From Intrasporangium_A sp039812505 (GTDB lineage: Bacteria > Actinomycetota > Actinomycetes > Actinomycetales > Dermatophilaceae), in the NCBI RefSeq assembly GCF_039812505.1, contig NZ_JBDIAQ010000095.1, forward strand, positions 1 through 13,302: DNA of 13,302 nt. Reading direction: 5' to 3'. Both the position numbers and the translations under genes were made by a program. Numbering within the stretch: position 1 is the stretch's first letter; each line of letters opens with the position of its first letter. Shown here piece after piece: positions 1 through 5,670 of the stretch. A model generated the notes under the pieces. That model was given only the letters and a program-made list of their open reading frames with translations. It had not been told where the DNA came from and ran no database searches.

Positions 1-1
1 G

Positions 2-76
2 CTGGAACGCGCGGCCGACGCGCACCGCGAGATGGAGGCCTCCACGCACATCGGCAAGATCCTGCTGACCACCTGA
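2..76 (+). CDS. C-terminal end of a zinc-type alcohol dehydrogenase / quinone oxidoreductase-like protein (partial)
   Basis: Frame 2 is open from the window edge to a TGA at 74-76 and gives 24 residues ending AHREMEASTHIGKILLTT. The pattern A-H-x-x-M-E-x-x-x-x-x-G-K-I-x-L is the usual last segment of the MDR superfamily (NADPH:quinone reductase / zinc-binding dehydrogenase), where it forms the last strand of the catalytic fold. The start and all catalytic and cofactor motifs lie outside the window, so the substrate cannot be stated. The gene ends 4 bases before the padR promoter, so it is probably a separate transcription unit. Family assignment rests on one short motif only. Confidence 0.6.
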   Translation: MERAADAHREMEASTHIGKILLTT

Positions 77-80
77 CGCT

Positions 81-109
81 TTGCGTTCGTTCGACATACC
101 CGGTATACA
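81..109 (+). promoter_or_regulatory. Putative SigA-type promoter of the padR-ABC operon
   Basis: TTGCGT at 81-86 and TATACA at 104-109 are separated by exactly 17 bases, a good -35/-10 arrangement, placing transcription start near 115-117. The resulting leader of about 37 nt contains the AGGGGAG ribosome site at 140-146. The -10 hexamer overlaps the right half of the upstream ATACC dyad, so a repressor bound there would block polymerase. Predicted from sequence only. Confidence 0.6.
96..106. promoter_or_regulatory. Putative PadR operator 1 (ATACCCGGTAT)
   Basis: This is a perfect 11-bp inverted repeat, ATACC-C-GGTAT, centred at 101, inside the spacer and -10 of the operon promoter. A related dyad lies 31 bp downstream. 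PadR-family regulators usually repress their own operon from dyad sites at the promoter, so self-repression is the natural reading. The sequence differs from the ATGT-N8-ACAT site known for classical PadR. Confidence 0.55.
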
Positions 110-126
110 TGCTCCCACCTCAGGAG

Positions 127-137
127 ATACCGAGTAT
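127..137. promoter_or_regulatory. Putative PadR operator 2 (ATACCGAGTAT)
   Basis: ATACC-G-AGTAT, centred at 132, is an imperfect copy of the dyad centred at 101 (4 of 5 arm pairs match). The 31-bp centre spacing is close to three helical turns, so both dyads face the same side of the DNA. It lies in the predicted 5' leader, just before the Shine-Dalgarno, and could act as a downstream operator. Functional role is inferred. Confidence 0.5.
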
Positions 138-152
138 GCAGGGGAGTCGTCG

Positions 153-767
153 ATGTCGGTCAAGCAAGGTCTGCTGGCGCTTCTCGCCGAGCAGCCGATG
201 TACGGCGCCCGGCTGCGCAACGAGTTCGAGGCGCGCACCGGCAACACCTGGCCGCTCAACATCGGGCAGGTCTACACGACCCTCGCCCGGCTCGAACGCG
301 ACGGCCTCGTCGAGCCCGTCGGCGGGGCGGACGACGAGGGCCGGATCACCTACCAGTTGACCGAGTCCGGCCGCGAGCAGGCCGACGCGTGGTGGCACAC
401 CCCCGTCGACCGCGACTCGACGCCCCGCGACGAGCTCATCATCAAGCTCGCCCTCGCCGTCACCTCTCCCGGCGTCGACGTCGCTGCGGTCGTGCAGACG
501 CAGCGCACCGCGACCCTCACGCATCTGCGCGACCTGACCCGGCTCAAGGCCTCCGCCCCCGAGGAGCCGGGCGCGCGCGACCTCGCTTGGCAGCTCGTCC
601 TCGAGAGCCTGCTGTTCACCGGCGAGGCCGAGGTGCGCTGGCTCGACCACGTCGAGGCGACGCTCGCGCGTCATGCCCGTATGCCGCTCACCCCACCACT
701 GTCCTCACCTGACCTCGACGAGACGGCGCAGACCGACCGGACCGACCCGAAGGGAGCCCGGGCATGA
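153..767 (+). CDS. PadR-family transcriptional regulator, probable repressor of the adjoining ABC transporter
   Basis: The product is 204 aa. Residues 1-80 form the PadR winged helix-turn-helix: an MSVKQGLLALLAEQPMYGA start, then the recognition-helix pattern G-Q-V-Y-T-T-L-x-R-L-E-x-D-G-L-V at about 38-53 and the wing near 55-70. Residues about 95-175 are helical and end ESLLFTGEAEVRWLDHVE, the usual C-terminal dimerisation part of the longer PadR proteins. The ATG at 153 is preferred over an in-frame start at 81 because the family begins here and AGGGGAG (140-146) sits 6 bases upstream; starting at 81 would also translate through the promoter and operators. It overlaps the next gene by ATGA (764-767). 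Such pairs typically respond to a drug or amphiphile that the transporter exports. The ligand here is unknown. Confidence 0.9.
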   Translation: MSVKQGLLALLAEQPMYGARLRNEFEARTGNTWPLNIGQVYTTLARLERDGLVEPVGGADDEGRITYQLTESGREQADAWWHTPVDRDSTPRDELIIKLALAVTSPGVDVAAVVQTQRTATLTHLRDLTRLKASAPEEPGARDLAWQLVLESLLFTGEAEVRWLDHVEATLARHARMPLTPPLSSPDLDETAQTDRTDPKGARA

Positions 768-1534
768 ACACCACCGAGCACGCTCCTGTGACCGGACCGG
801 CTACCGGGACACCGACCGAGCCGGTCCTCGTGCTGACCGACGTGACCCGGGTCCACGGCTCCGGCGAGACCGAGGTCGTCGCTCTCGACGGCGCCTCGCT
901 GTCGGTCTCCTCCGGCGAGCTCGTCGCGGTCATGGGTCCGTCGGGCTCGGGCAAGTCGACCCTGCTCAACCTGGCCGGCGGGCTCGACAAGGCCACCTCC
1001 GGCACGGTGGAGGTGAGCGGCATACGACTCGACTCCCTTGATGCCAAAGGACTTGCACAGTTGCGGCGACGCACGGTCGGGTTCGTCTTCCAGGACCTCA
1101 ACCTCATCCCGAGCCTGACCGCCGCCGAGAACATCGGGCTGCCGCTCGAGCTCGACGGCTTCTCGGTGCGGCGCGCCCGCTCGCAGGCCCTCGACGCACT
1201 GGCCCGGCTCGACCTGCGCGAGCTGGCCGACCGCTACCCCGACCAGATGTCCGGCGGTCAGCAGCAACGGGTCGCCATCGCCCGCGCGCTCGTCGGGCAG
1301 CGTCAGCTGGTCCTGGCCGACGAGCCGACCGGAGCGCTCGACTCGCACACCGGCGAGGGGGTGCTCAAGGTGCTGCGACAGCGCTGCGACGCGGGTGCTG
1401 CGGGTCTGCTCGTCACGCACGAGGCGCGGCATGCCGCCTGGGCCGACCGGGTGGTCTTCCTGCGCGACGGGCGCATCGTCGACTCGACCGGCGGGCCCGA
1501 CTCGGCGGACTCGCTTCTCGCCGGGACGCGTTGA
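764..1534 (+). CDS. ABC transporter ATP-binding protein (MacB/LolD-type)
   Basis: The 256-aa cytoplasmic ATPase energises the FtsX-type permease encoded next. All nucleotide-binding motifs are present: Walker A GPSGSGKST (58-66), Q-loop Q110 in FVFQDLNLIPSLTAAENI, signature MSGGQQQR (162-169), Walker B LVLADEP (182-188), D-loop GALD (190-193) and switch H219 in LLVTHE. The FVFQ-x-x-N-L-I-P-x-L-T-x-x-E-N pattern is typical of the MacB/LolD/FtsE branch, whose members couple to extracytoplasmic FtsX permeases rather than importing solutes. The first 20 or so residues are a poorly conserved extension. The ATG overlaps the padR stop (ATGA) and has AAGGGAG at 750-756, so expression follows padR by translational coupling. 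The substrate cannot be deduced. Confidence 0.93.
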   Translation: MNTTEHAPVTGPATGTPTEPVLVLTDVTRVHGSGETEVVALDGASLSVSSGELVAVMGPSGSGKSTLLNLAGGLDKATSGTVEVSGIRLDSLDAKGLAQLRRRTVGFVFQDLNLIPSLTAAENIGLPLELDGFSVRRARSQALDALARLDLRELADRYPDQMSGGQQQRVAIARALVGQRQLVLADEPTGALDSHTGEGVLKVLRQRCDAGAAGLLVTHEARHAAWADRVVFLRDGRIVDSTGGPDSADSLLAGTR

Positions 1535-1535
1535 C

Positions 1536-4451
1536 ATGCCGACACGAGACCAGGCGGACTCGGGGCGGCCCGAGCAGGGGGCGGGCCGCCTCGAGCAGTG
1601 GCGGGCCGGATGGCGGGTCGCGCTGCGCATGGCGCGCCGCGACGTGCGGCGGCACCGCGGGCGCAGCGTGCTCATCGCGGTCATGGTGGGCCTGCCGGTC
1701 CTGCTCCTCGTGGCGGGCAGCACGTTGTGGTATAGCAACGACCTGGACGTTGCCGAACGCCTGCCTCTGCAGGTTGGCCAGACGCAGGGATTCCTCGTCG
1801 GGCCACGTTCGGAGGCCCTGCGTCAGGGTCTGGATCCCAACACGAGCTACACCCCCGAGGGGCTTGAGCCCCGGCCGGCCGAGCCGGTGCCGGGATATGG
1901 GCCGGGCCATGAGGCAGCCGCGCTCGGCTCGTTGGTCGGAGGTCGGATGGATCCGGTCACTGCCACCACGGGGACGGTGCGCCTCGACGGTCGCGCCATT
2001 CAGGTCAGCGTCCTCGGGGTGGACGGCGAGGTGGCGGGAGCAGTGCTCGCGCCCAGGGTCACTCTCGAGACCGGCCGCTGGCCCACCAGGACAGACGAGG
2101 TCGTCGTCACGCCGGTCGGTGTCGCGACGGGGCTGCCGACCTCGGGCACGTTCGAGCTGATCGACGACTCGGGCGCCGGGAATGTGACGCAACGGACCGT
2201 CACCGTCGTCGGCACGGGACAGGGCTTCCAGACCTGGGGCAGCACGCAGGTCGAGCCCGTCGAGGTCATCACGACCCCCTCCGTCACCGCCGCCAGTGTG
2301 CAGTGGCTTGTCGAGCGCAGCTCGCCGATCACCTGGCCCGAAATCGAGCAGCTCAACCGGCACGGGATCGGCGCCTACAGCCGGTATGTCGCCCTGCACC
2401 CGCAGACCGCTGCCCTCTTCGAGGGCGACGGTGGCCCACCGGACTCGAACTCGGCTCTCTATGCGGTCGGGGCAGCCACCCTCGGCCTGCTGCTGCTGAC
2501 CAGTCTGCTCGCCGGGCCGGCCTTCGCGGTCAGTGCGGCTCGACAGCGGCGCACCCTCGCCCTTGCTGCGTCCAACGGCGCCGCCAGGGCCCAGCTGCGC
2601 CGGAGCGTGCTCGCCCAGGCCCTGGTGCTGGGGGTGCTGTCCTCGCTGCTCGGCGCTGCCGTGGGGATCACCGGCGGTCTGCTGGCTGCGGTCGTGGTCG
2701 GGCGGTTCGCGCCGCGCTACTTCTTCGGCCCGCTCGAGGTGCCCTGGGCCGCCATTGCCGTCGTGGTCGTGGCCGGGGTCGTCAGCTCTGTGGTCGCAGC
2801 GCTCGTCCCGAGCCGAGGGCTGGGCAGTCTCGACATCGTCTCGATCCTGCGCGGCCAGTCGGTCTCAGCGCCACTGCGACGCCGCGTCCCGGTCGTCGGC
2901 GCGATGCTCGCCGGGATCGGCGTGGCAACCGTGCTGTTCGCGTCGTTCCAGTACGACACGGCATACTTCTTCGTCTTCCTCGGCGGGGTGCTGTTGATCG
3001 TCATCGGGGCACTGCTCATGGTGCCGCTCGTGCTCGCTCTGGGCGCGCGGTTGGCGCATCGCCTGCCGCTGGCCGGCCGGATGGCGGCGCGCGAGGCGGG
3101 GCGGCTCCGGGGGCGCGCCACACCGACCGTGGCGGCGATCATGGCCGGCGCTGCAGTCCTCACCACGGCATGCATCGCCCTGCAGGCCGACACCCTGCGA
3201 CAGGCTGCCAACTACCGACCGACGGTCGCCACCGGTCAAGCGCTCCTGAACACTCCCGGAGGGCCCGTCACCACTGCCGAGCTGACGGCAGCGATCCGTC
3301 GCGTCGAACCATCCATCCAGGCCCTTGACCTGCAGTCGCTGTCGGGAGACGACGAGAGCGGCATCGCCCTGACTGCGGTTCCCGCCGGCTGCACCCTCGC
3401 CGAGACGATCAGGGTCAACGACGCCACGGTCGATAGCACCAGCAACATCGCCGTCTCCGCCGACGAACCCGCCCCGCGCTGCGCGGCCCTGTCCACATCA
3501 GGCTCCCTGCCCGGCAGTGCACTAAAGGCGGCAGACCTCGACCAGCTCACATCCGTGCTCACCCTGACCCCGAGGCAGCGCAGCGCCATGGCGGACGGCG
3601 CCCTCGCGATGCTCGATCCCGACGCGACACGAGGCCTGCCGCGACAGACCCGCTGGAACACGGGGGTCGTCGACGTCGACCGGCTCCGACCGGTCGACAT
3701 CCAGACGACCGATGGCACCGTCATGTTGAGTCGGTACCGCGTGACACCGACCCCGAACGGGGCTGCCACCGTCGCGCAGCAGGAGCAGGACGCAGTTCGC
3801 CTGCCCGTCGTCAGGCTCGAGCACGACCAGTGGGTGCGGGCGCTCGTGACCTGGAGTGGCGGCGTGGGGGGCCTTATCACCACGCGGACCGCGAAGGACC
3901 TGCATCTGACAGCGTCCCCCTACGCCACCATCCTGCGTGGTGACGGGCCGATCACGGTGGAGCAGGAGCAGCGGATCGCCGACGTCGTCGCGGGAATCTC
4001 AGCAGACGCGACGGTGCAGGTGGAGCGCGGTTTCCAGCGCGACGACGGCCTCGTCATCGCGCTCGCCATCGGGACCATCGCGCTGGTCATCCTCGTCGCG
4101 ACCCTCATCGCGACCGCCCTGGGCCAGGCCGAGGCGGCGCCCCTGCTCGGCACCATGGCGGCCGTCGGTGCCACGCGCGGGACGAGACGCGCACTGGCGG
4201 GCGCCCAGGCGACCTACCTCGGCATCCTCGGCGCCGTCCTCGGCGTCCTCGTCGGCATCGCCCCGGGTATCGCGATCTCGCGGATCCTCACGGCGGACTA
4301 CTCCGGGGCGGGCATGGACCTCAGCACCGTGGTCATCGACATCCCCTGGCTGCAGATCCTGCTGCCGGTCCTGCTGGTCCCGCTCGTCGCCGGGGGCCTG
4401 GCGTGGGTGAGCATCCGACGGGCACCCACGGTGACGAAGAGAGCCACCTGA
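1536..4451 (+). CDS. ABC transporter permease with two FtsX domains
   Basis: The product is 971 aa. An N-terminal membrane anchor (about 44-66) is followed by an extracytoplasmic domain (67-305). The first FtsX unit has membrane segments near 307-333, 360-388 and 402-424. Further segments lie near 452-470, 476-503 and 530-548. A second large extracytoplasmic domain (550-835) is followed by the second FtsX unit (838-863, 888-918, 937-958), with the cytosolic loop EAAPLLGTMAAVGATRGTRR contacting the ATPase. Two cysteines in the second outer domain (619, 649) could form a disulfide. The full-length duplicated architecture fits one polypeptide forming the whole transmembrane part. The ATG at 1536 lies one base after the ATPase stop; the Shine-Dalgarno is weak, suggesting coupling. 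The in-frame stretch upstream to 1395 is a shadow of the ATPase gene. Function is probably efflux or envelope-stress defence; substrate unknown. Confidence 0.9.
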   Translation: MPTRDQADSGRPEQGAGRLEQWRAGWRVALRMARRDVRRHRGRSVLIAVMVGLPVLLLVAGSTLWYSNDLDVAERLPLQVGQTQGFLVGPRSEALRQGLDPNTSYTPEGLEPRPAEPVPGYGPGHEAAALGSLVGGRMDPVTATTGTVRLDGRAIQVSVLGVDGEVAGAVLAPRVTLETGRWPTRTDEVVVTPVGVATGLPTSGTFELIDDSGAGNVTQRTVTVVGTGQGFQTWGSTQVEPVEVITTPSVTAASVQWLVERSSPITWPEIEQLNRHGIGAYSRYVALHPQTAALFEGDGGPPDSNSALYAVGAATLGLLLLTSLLAGPAFAVSAARQRRTLALAASNGAARAQLRRSVLAQALVLGVLSSLLGAAVGITGGLLAAVVVGRFAPRYFFGPLEVPWAAIAVVVVAGVVSSVVAALVPSRGLGSLDIVSILRGQSVSAPLRRRVPVVGAMLAGIGVATVLFASFQYDTAYFFVFLGGVLLIVIGALLMVPLVLALGARLAHRLPLAGRMAAREAGRLRGRATPTVAAIMAGAAVLTTACIALQADTLRQAANYRPTVATGQALLNTPGGPVTTAELTAAIRRVEPSIQALDLQSLSGDDESGIALTAVPAGCTLAETIRVNDATVDSTSNIAVSADEPAPRCAALSTSGSLPGSALKAADLDQLTSVLTLTPRQRSAMADGALAMLDPDATRGLPRQTRWNTGVVDVDRLRPVDIQTTDGTVMLSRYRVTPTPNGAATVAQQEQDAVRLPVVRLEHDQWVRALVTWSGGVGGLITTRTAKDLHLTASPYATILRGDGPITVEQEQRIADVVAGISADATVQVERGFQRDDGLVIALAIGTIALVILVATLIATALGQAEAAPLLGTMAAVGATRGTRRALAGAQATYLGILGAVLGVLVGIAPGIAISRILTADYSGAGMDLSTVVIDIPWLQILLPVLLVPLVAGGLAWVSIRRAPTVTKRAT

Positions 4452-4558
4452 ACACACCTGAACAGCCGTTGCCTCACCTGACGAGCAGGACAGCGATCGC
4501 CCGGCACGTAGCGCGGCGGGACGTACGACGCAAACCTCTCCACAGACCCGGCATGCTC

Positions 4559-4586
4559 TCGACGGCGGGGAAGAGTGCGGCAGGAT
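4559..4586 (+). promoter_or_regulatory. Putative leaderless promoter of bpa
   Basis: TCGACG (4559-4564), a 16-base spacer and CAGGAT (4581-4586) precede the bpa ATG by 7 bases, so transcription could start at or next to the ATG. AGAAGG directly before the ATG is too close to be a good Shine-Dalgarno. The rest of the 142-bp gap (4452-4593) holds only the repeated word ACCTGAACA (4446-4454 and 4456-4464). Confidence 0.4.
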
Positions 4587-4593
4587 AGAAGGC

Positions 4594-5208
4594 ATGACTG
4601 AGCACCACACGCAGGCCCAGGGACCCCAAGAGGGCGCGGGTGACCAGCAGGATGCGCGCATCGTCGTGGTGACCCCCGAGGGGATGGGGGTCGCCGACCC
4701 CGACGGCAAAGGGGGCGAGCACGAACGCGAGCGCACCAACCCGGCCGACCTGGTCGAGGAACCGGCCAAGGTCATGCGGATCGGGTCGATGATCAAGCAG
4801 TTGCTCGACGAGGTGCGCAGCGCCCCCCTCGACGACAAGGGCCGAAAGCGCCTGGCCGAGATCCACCACCAGTCGATCGAGGAGCTCAAGGACGGTCTGG
4901 CCCCCGAGCTGGTGGACGAGCTCGACCGGATCGCGCTGCCGTTCACCGACGAGTCACCGACCGACCCGGAGCTGCGGATCGCCCAGGCGCAGCTGGTCGG
5001 CTGGCTCGAGGGGCTCTTCCACGGCATCCAGACAGCCCTCGTCGCCCAGCAGATGGCCGCGCAGCAGCAGCTCGCCCAGATGCGGGCCCTGCCCCAGGCG
5101 CACCCCGGTTCGTCGTACGGGCAACCCCCGGGCCTGCATCCCGGAATGCACCCCGGCGCCGGCCGGCCGGGCCCCGAGACGGGTGGGCCAACCGGCCAGT
5201 ACCTGTGA
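4594..5208 (+). CDS. bpa: Bacterial proteasome activator (Bpa / PafE, DUF2587)
   Basis: Bpa forms a dodecameric ring that docks on the 20S core proteasome and opens its gate without ATP, allowing Pup-independent degradation of unfolded proteins. The 204-aa product matches the mycobacterial protein Rv3780 closely in its core: DLVEEPAKVMRIGSMIKQLL (52-71), the EIHHQSIEELKDGLAPEL region (89-106) and ELRIAQAQLVGWLEGLFHGI (126-145), which build the four-helix bundle. The protein ends GPTGQYL; the C-terminal GQYL is the HbYX-like peptide that inserts into pockets of the proteasome alpha ring. Residues 1-50 are variable, and 165-200 form a flexible Gly/Pro/His-rich linker that appears longer than in mycobacteria. 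It stands alone between the ABC operon and a convergent membrane gene. The genome must therefore also encode prcBA, outside this window. Confidence 0.95.
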   Translation: MTEHHTQAQGPQEGAGDQQDARIVVVTPEGMGVADPDGKGGEHERERTNPADLVEEPAKVMRIGSMIKQLLDEVRSAPLDDKGRKRLAEIHHQSIEELKDGLAPELVDELDRIALPFTDESPTDPELRIAQAQLVGWLEGLFHGIQTALVAQQMAAQQQLAQMRALPQAHPGSSYGQPPGLHPGMHPGAGRPGPETGGPTGQYL

Positions 5209-5253
5209 CGGGCCGGCCCACGTCGGTTCTGGGATCGCGGCTCCTGCCTGACG

Positions 5254-5305
5254 CCGGTTCGATGTAATCGCGCGGTCTCTGGCCCGCGCTAATACATCGA
5301 CCCGG
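5254..5305. terminator. Long imperfect hairpin between convergent genes, probable bidirectional terminator
   Basis: Arms 5254-5275 and 5284-5305 pair at 19 of 22 positions around an 8-base loop; the core is TCGATGTA (5259-5266) against TACATCGA (5293-5300), plus GCGCGG against CCGCGC. It lies 45 bases after the bpa stop and 24 bases beyond the stop of the minus-strand gene. There is no U tract, which is normal for actinobacterial hairpin terminators. On the minus-strand transcript it is preceded by a C-rich stretch (complement of 5304-5321). Confidence 0.6.
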
Positions 5306-5329
5306 GTGAGGGGGGAGGGGGCAAGGCGG

Positions 5330-5608
5330 TCAGCTGCCGACGTGGGCGTTGTGTCGGGCCTGCAGCACGGCCGTCGGCAGGAAGGCCAGGACGATCCCGA
5401 GGAAGAACCAGCCGAGCAGGGGCGGCGGGGTCAGGACGGCGGCGAGCAGCCCCGCGAAGGCGCCGGCCATGCGCAGCACCAGCGTGCTGCCGGGCTCCTG
5501 CTGGGGCCGGCGCAGCCAGGGCAGCGGCGACCTCGGGTTGGCGCGGATCAGCTGACGCGTCGAGAGGGTCAGCAGCACGGCCGCGGCGACGAGGGCGACG
5601 ATCCACAT
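5330..5608 (-). CDS. Small integral membrane protein of unknown function
   Basis: The 92-aa product has three hydrophobic stretches, near residues 2-16, 43-60 and 62-83, separated by a basic, proline-rich loop (RANPRSPLPWLRR) that is probably cytoplasmic. The composition is that of a real membrane protein and the reading frame fits the gap between bpa and the divergent phosphoesterase gene. I recognise no family. No Shine-Dalgarno is visible; CACAAT (complement of 5616-5621) lies 7 bases upstream of the ATG, consistent with a leaderless transcript. Divergent from the metallophosphoesterase with 62 bp between the two starts, which may share a control region. A competing minus-strand frame reaching 5744 runs into the neighbouring gene and is a shadow. 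Confidence 0.65.
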   Translation of the reverse strand: MWIVALVAAAVLLTLSTRQLIRANPRSPLPWLRRPQQEPGSTLVLRMAGAFAGLLAAVLTPPPLLGWFFLGIVLAFLPTAVLQARHNAHVGS

Positions 5609-5615
5609 GTCGCCG

Positions 5616-5621
5616 ATTGTG
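5616..5621 (-). promoter_or_regulatory. Putative -10 element (CACAAT) of the small membrane gene
   Basis: On the minus strand CACAAT is followed by 7 bases and the ATG at 5608, the spacing expected for transcription starting at the initiation codon. No convincing -35 is seen. Confidence 0.35.
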
Positions 5622-5657
5622 CCAAAGCAGCCCGAAGGCTTTCCGGGTCACGGCGCC

Positions 5658-5663
5658 TAGAGT
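5658..5663 (+). promoter_or_regulatory. Putative -10 element (TAGAGT) of the metallophosphoesterase gene
   Basis: TAGAGT fits TANNNT and lies 7 bases before the ATG at 5671, so a leaderless mRNA is likely. It supports 5671 as the start over the GTG at 5617 and the ATG at 5680. No clear -35 is visible. Confidence 0.45.
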
Positions 5664-5670
5664 GGGGCCG

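Noticed and set aside
81..152. N-terminal extension of PadR starting at 81
   Set aside because: It would translate the promoter and both dyads, lacks a ribosome site and does not resemble PadR proteins; the ATG at 153 has a good Shine-Dalgarno.
671..1738. 355-aa minus-strand open frame over the ABC ATPase
   Set aside because: Shadow of the ATPase gene, which has every expected ABC motif on the other strand.
4446..4481. Repeated ACCTGAACA/ACCTGA words after the permease stop
   Set aside because: Two short copies plus a partial one, the first overlapping the stop codon; too short and common in this DNA to claim a function.
5304..5321. G-quadruplex
   Set aside because: Only three separable G runs of three or more are present (the six-G run cannot supply two runs plus a loop), so a stable four-run quadruplex is not supported.
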